Shown here piece after piece: positions 14,192 to 29,100 of a stretch of 64,000 bases of DNA. The DNA lies in contig NC_064447.1 of the NCBI RefSeq assembly GCF_023343835.1, positions 8,700,501 to 8,764,500 on the forward strand, in the 5' to 3' direction. Position 1 is the first letter of the stretch. Each line of letters starts with the position of its first letter. The notes beneath the pieces were generated by a model that saw only the letters and a list, made by a program, of their open reading frames with translations, ran no database searches and was not told the origin of the DNA. The stretch comes from Lagopus muta (taxonomy: Eukaryota > Chordata > Aves > Galliformes > Phasianidae). The position numbers and the translations under genes are program-made.

Positions 14192-17100
14192 GGTATCTAA
14201 ATTTTAAGTAAATGCTGAAAGAAGGTTGTAATCAACTGAATGTGGCTCTGAAGGGATGTTGAAGCGGGTTGAAAGAGAACTTTGCAGAATACTGGTATTT
14301 ACTTTGTGTCGTGTTGGTGTCTTCTGGAAAGAACTCAGCTGCAGTGAGGATTCCAAACTGTCACCCTGCTCCCAGTGTGGCTGCTGGCTTTGCTGTGGAA
14401 GGGAGTCCAATGGATTAACTTGGAGCTTGTGTAACACAAAGTTGGTTTCTGCGGTTTTGAGAGGACATGGCCAAGTGTTTTGGCTCTGGCTTGTCCTCAA
14501 AATGCCGCACAGGTGAAAGCAAACTCCTGTAGTGCATCCAGAAAGCAGAACACTGCCAAAGAAAGCAAAATAAATCCTCTATTATAAAGTGGTTTTGAAA
14601 AGTGACATTTGATACATGCATTTACAGAGTCTGCAATTGTGGAAGTTTTGCTTTTCAGGCACAGAAGTTTCCTTTAACATATGGGTGTTATGGAGCTCAG
14701 CTTATGAGAAGTGTACGGAAATGCAGCCTGTCGGTAGAACACAGGAAATGGGAGACTGGTGTTAAACCTGCACTGCAACCTGCATTGCTTGACACCTGTT
14801 CAGATAGCAAGGCTCGGTGCGAGCGGCTGCTGTGGATCAGGGCAGAGCTGGGACTGGGGCTTCCTGTGTCCCCCTGCCCACTTGAGAAGTCAAACTCAAG
14901 CTGAACTTGGGCAAGCTGCTGCCACTCTATCTCACATTCAGATGCTGATTAAAGCAGTCATTTCAAGTGTTGATAAATGGTACTTGGGAGTGGATTCTCA
15001 ATGTTGGAGCTGTTTTCCTGTGTCCTTATTGGAAAGGAGCCACCCAATGCCCCTTATCTTGTTCAGTTCTTTTCCCCTGATGGACGTTTTCTTTCCATTT
15101 TGACACATTTAGTAATGAGACTCCATAAATTTGGGTTATACTTATAGTTAACACTGATTAAAAAGCCTATATGTCCCTGAAATTCAGTACAGTGTTGAAC
15201 AGAGCTGTTAGCCCCACAACATTGAGTTCCATTTTCTGTGAGACATGACTTAGTATTAAAAAAGCAAATCTTTTAGAAGGGAAATTGTCACCTAATTCTG
15301 GGCTCCTTGTTTTGGAGTAGAGCTGCTGATTCCTTCATTTTTCCTGGCAACAAGTCCTGCTATTGTGCTGTGGGAAGCAGGCAGGATGTGCTGCAAAGCG
15401 TTAACTTGCCAGCAAGTGCTAATCTGGTTACTCTGGGTAACAAACAAAAACTGTAAGCAAAATTGAGCAGCAAGAAGGAGAGCTTGAATTTCATCTCATG
15501 TTCCTGGTAGGTATCTCCTAATTTCCAGGGAAGGCTTTGCAGGGTGCCCTGTGCAGCCTTGCCCTCCTTGGCATCGCCTCCACCAGCTCTGCTGTGTGAG
15601 TCAGGGTTTCTGTTTCCACTCCTGCACTGAGTCACTTGTTCTGTTGTGGATGCCCAGGGTTTACGGCCCTGCATGGCAGGATTGCTCTTGTTCCTTCCTT
15701 GTTTGCCTGTCAAGAGTGTAAATTTCCACTGTTTTTTTAGCTTTGACCACTCAGGAGATGTTCCCTGGTCAGTGCTGGTGCTGTGGTAGTGACAGTACTC
15801 TGCTGTGCAGCTAGTGAGATGTCAGCTATTGTTCAGATACAGCTTCAATTTTTTTTAACTCTTCAACTCTGTAAATTTTATACCTGCAAATGTAGATTTT
15901 TTTTTTTTTCTCCCACCATGGAAGATGAGCATTCTTATCTCAGGAATTCTCTTCTGCTGTTTCCAGATGCACAAGCCACAGGTCTTCCCTGCACAGTGAT
16001 GGGGGGAACTGCTGTTGGAGCTGGGGTGAGCAGTGCCTGGTGCCTGGCCTCTCCAGCAGCACTGCACTGCGCCCCAGGGCCTGTCGGAGAGATGGGAGTG
16101 TCTGAAATGCACAGGGCTATAAAACACAAGAGAGGAGGGCTGAGAACACATGCAATAAACCTGTAAAATGTCATAGCAAGCTGAGGTATTTTAATTAACA
16201 TAGTTCGTTCGTTAAAGTTACAGCCTTTCCTCTCTCAGACTTCTTGGTGGTTGTTTTTCCCTTGGAGTGAGTTAAGGCAGTGTGGTCTCGCCATACCACT
16301 CCCATAGAAAAAATGGCACCAGCATCTGCAGTGTGACATATTTCAGGTTAAGAGCACAGCTTGCTGTCCTCAGTAAAATTTTAAAAGAGCTCAGTGCTTA
16401 CCTTCTTCGTGGGCTGTGGAGGTGGTTATAGCTGCAACCGTGCAATTGTTCAGTTTTGCTTTTGGAATCGATGTTTCAGCTGAAAACCTGGGGCTGTCGC
16501 TGAGGCAGGATGCAGTCACAAGGTTGCATTTTCTGCCTGGTGGTAGTGGTCACTGAGAAACAGTGCTATTTGGTGGCTCTTCCTTGCCTTTATTATTAAA
16601 GGTGGAATGTGGGCCTGCAGGAAGGGTGAGGTCTTTCCTCTGTGGTTCCAAACCTGACATAATCAGCAGCTTTCCTAAACAGACGCGGGACTGGGAGCAG
16701 CAGCCCCTGCCCGCCACGTTCTGGATTTTCCAGATACTTTGATAAGCAACCACATGTGCAAAGAGGAATGGCAATAGTGTAATAGTGTAAGGAAGGATTT
16801 GAGGAACACAAAGATGTGTTAATATTAGGAGCCTTTTTTCCTCTGAAGGTAACTTATGTAAAATGCGTTTTGTGACTCCCAGTAGCTAAGAGGGAATTTG
16901 TAAAATGCTGTGGTTACAGCAGTTTGATTATTGCAGCATGGCTGGAGGAAAACTCGGTGAACTTGGTCCTGAAAACTGAAAGCTTTTTAATGTAATATTA
17001 AGTGGTATTCCCTGCTAGGGCTTAGATCTACTGCAGCTCATGGTTTAAATGATGCACACATATCCAGTTGTAGGTACTCTAAATGTTTTTAGAAACTGTT

Positions 17101-20100
17101 TTGCGTTGTGCCATCTGAAGTGGCTGCTTCATATCATAAAGTTGCTCGTTAGGTTAACATGTGTTCTCTTCCGGAGTGCCAGAACTTCTCTGGAGGTGGC
17201 TGTTTCATACCATGTAAATACATAAAAGTGGGTCAGCATAGAGGGTAAATAAACTGTTGAAATACCTTCCTCTAATTTGTTCCTCTCCACTAAGCCAAAT
17301 TAAAGGCTAGAGCTGTGTAGAGGGGAGTCAGTGTAAACATTAATTACAAAGTAGATGTAGTAGATGTGGAAACCAGCTGCCTTTCTTCTTAAACAGATTT
17401 CTAGGTAGAAGGAGGAAACTGAGACCTGGATTTATGTGAAGAAGGGGGAGAAGGCTGCTCTCACATCACTCATGCTGTAGTTTATTGTAAGGGATGCCAT
17501 CCAGAGCAACTTTGACAGGCTTGAAAAGTGGGCCCACATGAGCCTGATAAGGTTCAACAAAGCTTCATGGAAGGCACCTTGGGTCAGGGCAGTCCTCGAT
17601 ATATATGCAGACTGGGAGAAGAACTTATGGAAAGCAACCCTGCCAAGAAGAACATGAGAATCCTGGTGTGTGAGAAGCTGGGCAGTGAGTCAGCAGTGTG
17701 CACTTGTAGCTGGGAGGTCAACTGCATCCTGGATTGCATCAGCAGAGGGATGGCTGTGGAGCGGGCCGGGGATCGAGGTCCCATCAGGAGTTCTGCATGC
17801 TGGCCTGGGATCCCCAGCATAAGGATGGTGTGAAGCTGTTGGAACATGTCCAGAGGACAACTAGAAAGATGATCAGAGGCTGGAACACTTCTCCAGCTGT
17901 TGTAGAATTCTTGGTTTTGTGTAGAAGTCATGGCATACCTCGTTCACACAAATGCTACTTAGTGCTGTGTGCTTCTGTCAGCTCAGCTAGCTGATGTGGA
18001 TGCCAGTTGCCACTTGAGCTTAGGCTGCTCTTGCAGTGAGCACCCTCTACAAAATCTGTTTAAGAATGTGCTGCTGTTACTGGAGCATTTCCAGTTCTTT
18101 AGAGCTTCCGGTGGGATTTGGCAAGAGTGCTAACCTGGTCATTAACCTCAACAATTAAATGACTGACCTCTTACAGGATGTAATTCTGTTCAGGCTCACT
18201 AGTTCTAGTTGTGCGGAGGTTTATCAATCTTGTGTGTATTTTCTTAAACAAATAAATATTACAGTTCTTGCAGTTTACATTTCTAACAAAGTATTTATGG
18301 CTTTTGTCTTGCTGAGGTTTTGAGCATCGCTGTGTTCTGCTGCTCAGTTATTGAGCACTTAATGGTTCACCAACAGTTTGAGTAGATAAGGTGCCATGAA
18401 ATTGAAGTCAAATACCTTTGAAAAAATTCAAGTGAATGAATGTTGTCTTCAGAGAGATATAACGTGTTCAGCTGATGAATCTCCATCAACAGAATGGACT
18501 TTCTGCAGATGGTCAGACTTGCAGTGAGATATTGAACAGTTCCTAAGAGCAGAAGGGGCAACAGTGCCATAGACAAACTGACATGCTACTTTGTGAACGA
18601 AGAAATTAACTACTGGGATACCTCAATGTCCCCCTACAGTGAGAGATGGGATGGGCTGGGTTTCTCTTGATTCTATAGCTAAAACAAAGGTCTTTTAAAG
18701 CAGTGTTATATAAAAATAAATCAACACCAAGCAAATCTGGTTCAACATTAAACAGTTCAAAGTTTGTGTGTCAGCTGGGAATAGAAAAAAGTGTAGAACT
18801 GTATGCCAGAGGTTTGAGTGTGTGTGTGTGTGTATGCACAATTATATAACAACCTTTAACATTCTGGCTGGAAGCGTTCCGATATTTTTCTGTTGAGAGT
18901 AGACCTTTACTGAGAAAGCTGTTAACTTTTGGTACTTTTTATTTTTTTCAATGATAATAATAAAATGATAGAAAAGATGTGGGGAATCGAGCAAAATGAG
19001 GTCATGGGAGGGTTTTTGGTGAAGGTCATGTTGATGGAAGATGAAGGTAAGGTGGTCATGCTGCCATTTATGCTGATTGCCAATTGATTTACTACTGCTG
19101 AAGTAAAATATAAAAAGATGGATTTGGTTGTCCTACATTTCTCACTATATTCCTTTACCTTCAGGTGAACAGATAACAGCATTGTAGTCATTTCTGCTAA
19201 TTTGTCTGACAATGTTCTTTTTTTCTTACCTAGGGCTGAGAAAACAGAGGTGCTTAGTGAAGACCTGCTGCAGGTATTGTAATGCAGTTACACATATGCT
19301 TAATGTTCTGTTTGTGAAGTTTGAGCCTTCTGAATTTTGGGGAGTACCAATTTAAAAAAATTGGTGGAGCATGATGATGTGGGAAGGAGCAGTGATTAGG
19401 CACAGCTGGTTTGTCTTCACTTGTGCTGCTTTGGAAGGGGCCATCTTGGCCCTTAAAAGAAATAGCAAAAAGCATGCCAAGGGCATGCCAACAGGTATCG
19501 TTTTTGGAATTGTTCTGAGTGCATAAGTGCTTCTAGTTTAGCTTGCAGTATTTGTTCTCAGACTTGTCACACTGACGTTTGTTTGCAGACTTGTCATTCT
19601 CATGATATATGCCATCTCATCAAATGTTTCGTGGTGGAATTCTAGTTGCTGCTGTTACATTACAAGGTTGGCTGATTACACAAAACAAAGTAACTACAGA
19701 CTTGTTCTTCCACATTGTTCTCTTCCTTTGGTCATTTTGCAAAAGGCTTTTAAAAAGAGGAAAGAAGGCAAAAAAAAAGGCAGATGAGTTGGCTGGAGTC
19801 AGGTACGCCAGCTGCTCCTTCAGTGGTACAGTTATTTCAAGTCGTTTACTAAGCATCTCAGTATGCTGGAGTTCAAGAGCTGTGTAGGAGACACAGAGGC
19901 CAAACAAATGAGGTGTTACTTTTATTTTATCTCTCTCCAGCTGTTCTGATTAAAGTAGAAGATGAGAGAATGTACCGGCTTTAGAACTTGAATTCAGTTA
20001 CAGCGCATGAAGTCATTTTGAGTAATGGTGAAGTGATCCGACCTGAAATGCTGTATTCTGCTTTCCATGGAGCTGCTTTACTTGAGCCGTGGATGTCTCA

Positions 20101-23100
20101 GCAGTTTGACAACGCTGCTTTTAATTTCTAGAAGGGTGTGCACAATTAACTGATAGAAGGGGTGTTATTAAAACACCTTGATAGCCTTTAGGGGCCCATG
20201 TGTTTTCTTCGTTGGCTGCAGAATAGCAACAAGAAGTGAAAGCCAAAAATTCTGCTGCTTGTTGCCAAAAAAATTTTGCAAGCAGGGCTTTCCCAGGCAC
20301 ACAGCAGACTGGCTACACCCAAGTGGAAGAATTTATTCACTTGTTTGTTTGCACTTGGGGGCTCATGGAGGGCAGGGAGGCTCTTATCTAACTAAAGAGC
20401 TTAAAAGTATGGTGCTGTTCATCTTGTAAATGTTCCAGTGTTTCTTTTTATATTTATCACTAGCTTTGACATAGGGTTGTCATAGCTTTTTTTGTTTTTT
20501 TTTTTTTTTTTTTTTCTCCTGTTTTGTGGAGAGTAGTACTCCGTTTCCAATATCACTGTTAAATATGTTCCCATCTGAAGAGAAGCAGTGTGATTCAGTA
20601 CTGTAAAGGCTTCTGCAATGGCCCTCTTTATGGAATGCCCTTGTAGCCTATAGTGAAGCAGTCACTTGATACTTTGTACACTGAAGATGCTCTGTGGTTG
20701 CAGACAACTTGGCCTTGAGGTCACGTTTGCAGTTCAGAGGTAGCTTAATGGATATTAATGTCTCTTGTGGTTTTCATGTCTTTTTTGAGCTCAAAAGCAG
20801 ATCAGCAGAGAGTATATAATCATGAAGTTTTGGGGTCAAGTTCTTCCCATCAGTCTTTCTGCCCTTTGGGTTTGGTATTCTGGCTGCCTGGAAGGAGGCT
20901 GCTGGAATGTCAGCTCTCCAGAGCCTATTTGGGGAGCGTGAGCAGCACATGTGGCAGTTGTGAGCTGGCAGTGTGCTGGGGGCGGCCCTTCACTGGGATT
21001 ACTGCACTTTGTGTGGGGATGAAAACCTGTGCTTGGTGTTTTAAAAAGTCTCAACTGTGTGACCTCAGAAAAAAAGACATTCACAAATAGAGGCTGATTT
21101 GGAATGTGTTGGTAGCTTTTAATCTTGAACAAAATAGAACAGGTTCCTCTCTGCTAGAGCTGCTACCTCTGTTAGCAGCTGCAGTTTGCACTGCTTGCTT
21201 TTGTTGGGACTGACTGAACGCTTCCCAGTGCAGCTGCATAGATGTTTGCATATCCCATCCCAGCAGCTGCTGTCCATAAGTGCATAATAAACCTAGTGAA
21301 AAGTGAAAATGTGTCAATTTTACCTGGATGCCTATTGTTGTTGATGTGAATTTACAGAATTGGTGTTCATTGGAACGTGCCATATTTTTGCTGTCAGGCA
21401 TTCTGTTGAGCATTTGAATTTCTTTGTAAGCTACAAAACTTGAGAAATAAGCAAGCCAGAACTAAATGTGATACAGGAGGAAGGTTTTTCTGCTGAGGCC
21501 AAGAAAATAACTTCTGTTTCTTATTTTCTTTTCCTCCTCTGTCCCCCTTCCGCCTACTAGATCGAGAGACGTCTTGACACTGTGAGATCTGTTTTCCACA
21601 TCGCACAGAAGCGGTTAATTGCGTGTTCTCAGGGCCAGTATGGTACAGACCCTGATAAGAGACATGTAAGTACAGCTGCTCCTTGGGTTGTTCTGAGACT
21701 AGTCTGAATACAGGTTGGCCTTCTCTGTTCTGATCAGTCACTGTGCCTGATGTTATCCAAGAGAAGTATGACTGTGGAAAAAAATGAAAATAAAAAAATA
21801 TATATATAATTCCACATTTTGACATTATTTGGTAAAATACTAACTATAGTTTATCATCCAGATATAATAACATGAACTTAGAATACCTTAGTATTGTCAG
21901 GGTGCCCATTTCTGCATTGTGCTGAGTACTGAAAGCATTCGTAAGAGCTAACAAAAGGCAATGCTTTGCCTTGTTGATCAAGCTCCTCATGTTTACAATT
22001 GCCTTTGAGCACAAATTTCTCAAATGAACCATAAACCTTTGGTTGGTATACTTGATTTCTGCCCCTTAGCTTTCTTTAGCAAAGCCACAGGAAGGTTTTC
22101 TTAATGCATTAAAACCAGAAATGATTAACATTCAAATTTTCTCCTTTTATTGAAAAACAATTATTCTGAAAATAGGCACAGAAAACATTTCTCTGCCATA
22201 AAATGAATGATCTAGTTGCTTAATGCTCAAGCTTAAAAAAATCTCAAGTTAAAGCTATTTAGAATTGTTACAGTCGTGGTACAATTTGCACTAGATTTTC
22301 CAACTCAGACTGCTTTTCACAGTGTCTGAGAACGTGAATCTTTCGGCTTGAAACTTCTTGTGACTTTGCATTTTCTTAAAGTCAAGCAATGAGTTGCATA
22401 TATGTATAAGAGAAACAAAACGGAAGAAAAGTTTAGGGGGTTTATACTGGAAAATCTGGGAAGGGTCAATAGCATTAAGTAAACTAAGCACTGTTCATTC
22501 TGTTCCATAGAAAAAGCTTCCTCTAACAGCTCTTGCTCAAAATATGCAAGAGGGATCTGCCCAGCTAAGTGATGAAACGCTGTTGGGGTGAGTATCTGAC
22601 TTTCTTTATAAGAAGTTGTCTGAGATTTTGTTGCTTGCAGAGTTCTAATTAAAGACTTTATATGCACAAAGGCTGTTCTCAAGCTAATGAGACTAATATT
22701 TCTAAATTCTCTATCTCATGGGAATAAAAAGTGAGCAAGCAATTCTTCTGGAACTTTTCTGGAAACAACTTTTAAGTTTGCTCTGAATTGCATTCCAGAG
22801 GATTCTGACATTGTGCTGTTGTAAAAGCTTTTGAAAATTAACTTATCTCCTTGTGGACTGTTAAAGTGATTACTCCAGTTTAAAGTTCAAAATCTGGTAT
22901 AGATACTACATTCTGCAGATTTGCATCAATGGCTTCTAGTTTAAAGCAGCGCCAGTTTCTTTAGCCTGGCAAAGTATTTCTTTGCTATTTTCAGGAAAGC
23001 AGTTGAAACAACCATCAGTATGCTGAATTCCTGAAGCAACTGTTTTCTTGTTGCTGATGGAGATTCTGGATTGTTCACCCTGTCTCTATTAGAAACATTT

Positions 23101-26100
23101 GCATTTTTGTGAGCTATTGGATGAGATTTAAACTTGGGTAAAGATTATAAAGAACATGTTTCCCTTAGAACAAGGTTGAAGCAAAGGTCAAAGTATGATT
23201 TTTGGAACTGTAACTGTTTCCTTTTGATTACCTACAATTATGGCATTAAGACTTCTTTTGTATCAAAGTGGCTTAGGAGAAAATTGAATACTGTATTGAG
23301 CAATTTTTTTCAGTGCCTGGTAAGATGGAAAGATAAGCTTCAAAATAAATACTGACTTTTCTGTCCTTGGGACCAGTGTAATCATCTGGAGACTTAAAGC
23401 CTCCAAGACTATTACAATGGCTAAGGAATTACAGTTTAATAGCACTCCTTGCCTATACCAAGTTTGCCAATGACAGCATAGAACAGCTTGTTTTTATGCA
23501 TTAAAGGCTTGCTTTGTACAATGCAGACTTTCCAAAAGGGTAGCAAAGAACAAAGCCCCACAATTGTTATTTTAAATCATTCTTCTTCAGTCAATAGTAA
23601 CTCACATTGCAACCATTTCCTACAATTCTTAAAGGAAAATGCTTGATACGTGTGGTGATGCAGAGAATAAATTGGCATTGGAGCTCTCCCATCATGAAGT
23701 ACAGATTGAAAAGGACATTCTAGAACCACTGAGCACGCTAACTGAGGTAAGTCATATGAGCCTGGCTGAAGAAATAAATTCAGATTTTTATTTATCAACT
23801 GAGCAAAAAAGGGTTTATCTCATTGCTAGTAAGATAGATAGTAGTGAGTTAGTGGTGGAAAGTGGACATGAAGTCTACAAAATGTAGCATGTTGCACTCT
23901 GCAGAAATAAATGTATGCCTTGAATTCTGGTTCTAGGTAGAGATTCCCAACATTCAGAAGCAGAGGAAACAGCTTGCGAAACTGGTTTTGGACTGGGATT
24001 CTGCTAGGGGAAGGTAAGAAGTAGTTTCAGGTACTTAGTCCTACACTGTTCACATGGGCTTATTGTTGATACCTGATCTGACTTTGATATTTGCTTACCT
24101 GAAAACCCCTGAAATGATTGGCTTTTTCCGGTCAAAAGAAAACAGTCTTAGAAGAGAGCCCTCAGCGCAGGTTGTTGATTAATACTAATCATCAAATTCA
24201 TCAAATGACTGAAGCCTTTCTTCTGCAGGTATAACCAAGCCCACAAGACTTCAGGAACAAATTTTCAAATGCATCCTTCAAAAATAGATTCCCTTAAGGA
24301 AGAAATGGATGAAGCTGGAAATAAAGTAGAGCAATGCAAGGTAAAACAAGAGGCATCTCTATTGTTTACACATTTCTCTCATTAGCAACAATAGCAATCA
24401 GAGTGTGGCTGCTTTCATAAGCCTTGTTTGTGGCACTAGCTATCTTGCTTCTTGCAGTCACAAGTAACGGGTCTGTTAATAAACCAAGTGTTTTAAATAT
24501 GTAATTAGGACTAGTTAAACACTGAAGTGCTTTCATTTAAGAGGAACTTTACTTTTTAGGGTATTTTACATTATTTGCTGGTTTAGTCTGAAACAGTTAT
24601 AAGAAGAAACTGCCTTAGCCTTGACTTAAAAGTTCAGGGTGTCTGTGTACCTCTAGCCAGTGAGTAGCCAGGAGGTAGCACAGCTCTGAGCAGTTCACAT
24701 TCAGTTTCACTTCTCCGTAGTTGAATGCTAGATTATGATGCAGTTGAGCTCCAAAACCTTTTAATAATACTTATCTTTTCATTCCAGGATAGGCTTTAAA
24801 TAATCATGCCATACAATCCAATTGCTTACCTCAGTGGCCCCCTTCTTTGATGTATTCAGCAGGCATTTTGAATGCATTCTGCTTTAAAGAAAATGAACTG
24901 TGTGGTCATACAGCATGTTACTAACTATTCAGAAATGAAGAGTGCTCTTGCGTGTACTTTCCCTAAAAACAGTAGAATATAGATTGTATCTTGTGTTCAC
25001 CCACACAATTATAAGATTCTGTCTAAAAATGTCTGATTTTAACCCAGGGGAGAAGTTAGCAGTTACCAGTAGTTCATGCCATGAATTCATTTCAAGCTTA
25101 CTGCTTAGTGTGTATAGCAGAGTGGGGCGATTACTGGCTGTCTGTGCAGCCTGAATCAACGGTTCGAAGTTAGTGCAGGCAAAACAGATGGACATACTGT
25201 CTCTGTGTATAAGTTGAAATACCTTTGTAAATTTAACTTGCTATTTTGCATCTTTTCCTTTTTTCAAAGGATCAACTAGCAGCAGATATGTATAACTTTG
25301 TGTCCAAAGAAGGAGAATATGCTAAGTTTTTTGTTATGGTGAGTATTTTTTTCAGTATGAACTTGACTGCAGCACTTATGCATAGACACTCAATTCTCAA
25401 AGATTACATTTTGTGTGCTAAACCTAGTCTTATGTGCTCATCAGAAGCTAATGCTCTTTTTGTTTTTTAAAATGTGGCTTCTGTTCTCAGTTATTAGAAG
25501 CACAAGCAGATTACCATAGAAAAGCATTAACAGTCATAGAAAAGGTCCTACCCGAAATTCAAGCCCATCAAGGTAAAGTAACCTGTGCTCTGGCTGATGC
25601 TTCTCCTTGCCTGTGCCACCTATGCACAATATTCTTCTCCTTTATCTTGATTCTTTTGCATGCAGTCTTAATAAATCAGGTCATTTTGATCTACTTAACA
25701 ATTCTGCATTCCCAAGCATAATTCCATCTTTGCTCTATTCTCTGGAGTTCTCCAGCCATATTTTAACACGCTAATAGAATACTAAGGATCTGTCTCATAC
25801 CCAAAAGGACAAAGGAAGGATTTTTCTGTTTCTCATGTGACCTCTTGCTAATTTATACCTGACACTTCCAGACGATGAAAATTTGTGATTTAGGAACTTC
25901 AGGGTCTTTTGTTTTTTGAATAACTAGTAGACAATCAGCAGAAAAATTCCTAAGATTCTAAAGAACGTTTCTTTTTTTTTCCTCCTATGCAAACTTTTTT
26001 CCCAGTGTGCACACTGCAGTGTTGAGTTTGCTGTGTTGAATATCAGCAGCTAAGGGGCTAGTAAGACAGTTTCATCTCTTCCCCATGCTATTAAGATTTT

Positions 26101-29100
26101 CGTTGTCAGCATAAAATAAGGACAGTCAGTAATGGTTTGGTCTGAAGATGCACTGTGTGCTGTTGAAATAACTATCCTAAATTGTCTGTACTGATTCTTA
26201 ATCTACTGATCAGTAGAAGTAGGTTGAACGAAGTCTGAGTGACGTTTGGAGCTGAACGACACTCGGCTATCTTCAGTAGCAGATCATATGGATATTGTAG
26301 AAAGATGAACCAGTAAACTAAAGATGCCAAGAAATGTGAGCATCTTGCTGAAAAATGATAGAGAATAATCTGTTCTCTGTGGATCTGATGAAATGCAAAG
26401 TAACAAACGATACTTACACAGCATTAGGGCTGCATTATGGCTGTGTGGAAGGCTCTGTTTACAAGATACAGATCCAACTGGTTTAATTTTTCTTTGTTGC
26501 TTAGCTGCTTTGTGCAAAGCTTTTCATATGGTGAGTGCTTCAATACAGATCAGCCTTCCTTAGAAGGTGCCCCCAGGGGGATGCCATCTGAGTGGTCCAG
26601 TGTCTCTGTAGGATGTGACTGCAGTTGTTTCTAGCTGCAGTTAAATTACTGTGACTTTGAACAACTACTAAGATTTCCTTGTTTGCTGTACCTTGTAAAA
26701 CTGATGAAAACAGCATGGGCTGCTCATGGTATATTACTGAATGAAGGGAAATAAAGCCATGTGGAGGGGATATAGTTAATATGTTGCTGGGATTTTTTCT
26801 TTAAAAAAAAAAAAATCTTTGCAGAAGTGCATTGTGTCTTTGGAAGACTCCTTCAACATCTTAACTTTTTTTCCATATGAGAGAAAGAATGCATCTTTAC
26901 TAACAATTAATAACGTTTTGCATTGTTTTACATCTGCATTTTTCAATTAAAACAGCAGAAATAATGGTGAAAAATGGAAACATTCACATTCTGTTTGGAG
27001 AAATGTGTACCAATTTTGACTTTAAAAGCTAAGGGGCAATCAGGAGATGTTAAGTTGAAAATCTGTGCAGGTGTTAGTGATATGCTGCAAATGTTCTGAC
27101 TGTAAGATTATTCACACCTATTTGAAGTTGCTGATTCTTAAATCAGCAACAAACTTAATGTTACATTAACAGATCTGTTTTTATCTATCTTAAATACAGA
27201 TAAAACTCAGATCAGCCCAAGTCCTGAAATCTGGGCGAAGTTTTTCTCAAAGATTCTTGTAAACCTAAGACTTTTGGAGTCTTAGCAAATCAGAATCAAT
27301 GTAATGTTCAGATGTGACAGCCTAGTAATGTGTGCTCTCAGTTATATGGAAGATGTGCACTTGTTTTGCCATCTGGAAAGAATCAGAAGTATTTTTTATG
27401 GGGAATACTGGCAGGCTCGTGTTCTCTTTACTCATCGTATGAGAGATGTTACCTGTCAAGGGCTGCACAACTCCTACCATGTTCTGCAGATTTCTTAGCT
27501 AGAGGCTTTCTTCTTTTCTTGCCTGGGATGTAATCAAAGTGATTGTTAGATATTTTGCTCAGTGTTTTAATACTCTTCAATTAGACAAATGGACTGAAAA
27601 ACCAGCCTTTGGAACACCATTGGAAGAGCATCTCAAGCGCAGTGGTCGTGAAATTGCAATCCCTATTGAAGCCTGTGTAATGATGCTTCTGGAGACAGGG
27701 ATGAAGGAGGAGGTAAGTGTATCACTATATCATGCTCTATGAAGGAAAGAAGAAGAATGTAGTGAAACTCATGAACTGATATCTGTGCTTTTTAAGTTTG
27801 CTTAAGTAACTTTTCTCATTAATGTAGATAATAAGTCTTGTAACATAAAGGCTTCAGCACTATTTGTAGTATATTTGACATGACTAGAATGAAAAATGGG
27901 TAATGGACCAAGGGTGATGAGGGACCAAAGTGTTATCAGATGGCAGTGGCACATCAAGAGTCAGCTTGGTAAAGCAATATAAAGTGAAGATGACGCTGAA
28001 CTATGAACTGTTTTGAGAGAGTCATAAAACTTTCACTTTTTATCATGCAGGGCTTATTCAGAATTGCTGCTGGAGCCTCCAAGTTAAAAAAGCTCAAAGC
28101 TGCCTTAGACTGTTCAACTTCACAACTCGATGAATTTTATTCTGATCCCCATGCTGTTGCAGGTACTGTGAATGTTCTGAGTCAAAACAGAGACAGATGG
28201 GTAGAACACAGATTTATTCTGTTCGTTAACTGTTGACTTGCTACGGTGTTGACCTCTGTGCAGATAAGCAGTGAATGGAAGTATAGTGAAAGTTCAATTA
28301 ATTGCATAATTTAACATGGTTATGTATAGGGCACACATGCTGACCATACTTGATATGTTTGCATGCCAGCGTAGCGATTAAAATTCAGGTGATTGTGGTA
28401 ATTCCAATATCATATTTCTCCCTTGATCATGCTAGTAATTCTCATGAGACTAGAGCCATATGTAGCTTTAATAAGGTTGTTCTGAAGGATGCTTCATAAT
28501 TCGATAATATACATTTCTGTCTAATTACAGTAATGACTAACAAGCCTCTTGTATTCACTGTTGAACAGATTATGGAAGTGCCAGACTGTCCTGATGTTTC
28601 ACTGGGGCTTGAGTACTGTTGCATAGATAGAATTTCGATTTGAAATAGACTGAAAGCATTGACTAAGAAACTTGCCTGTTCTGCAGGTGCCTTGAAGTCC
28701 TACTTGCGAGAATTGCCAGAGCCTTTAATGACCTACAGTCTTTATGAAGAGTGGACACAAGCTGCAAAGTAAGCATGCTGCAAAGGCTTATGTAGAAAAA
28801 TATTTTACATTTTTTATCAAATTTGGATCCTCAGGTAAACTCAAAAGTCCAAACTCACGTTGTTCGTTTCTGAACACATAGATGTTTTCTCTAGCAAATT
28901 AGTTAGACTTCTGTGGATTCTGTGCTGATGCTTAAGCAGTTTTGGCTTTGTTGAAGGTTGAGATAATTCAAACATTTGAAAAGCAGGTTGTTGAATTACT
29001 GAGTACAACAATGTGTTTTGATTAGGCGTAAATGGGAAATTGTCTTTTTTTTGTTCTCTTCAGAAATAACTTTTTTGTAATCTGTGAGAAAGATGTAATA

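Larger units (their letters stand above)
2128..19233 (+). other. ARHGAP17: ARHGAP17 intron 1 (17.1 kb)
   Basis: The largest intron, typical of a gene whose first exon holds only the start of the protein. The first few hundred bases remain GC-rich as part of the promoter island; the rest is AT-rich unique sequence. It contains a CR1 3' fragment ending near 12320, a longer CR1 fragment at 17485-17935, A-runs near 6651, and a T-run at 14157-14187. I see no convincing internal exon or RNA gene; the open frames are short and isolated. Confidence 0.85.
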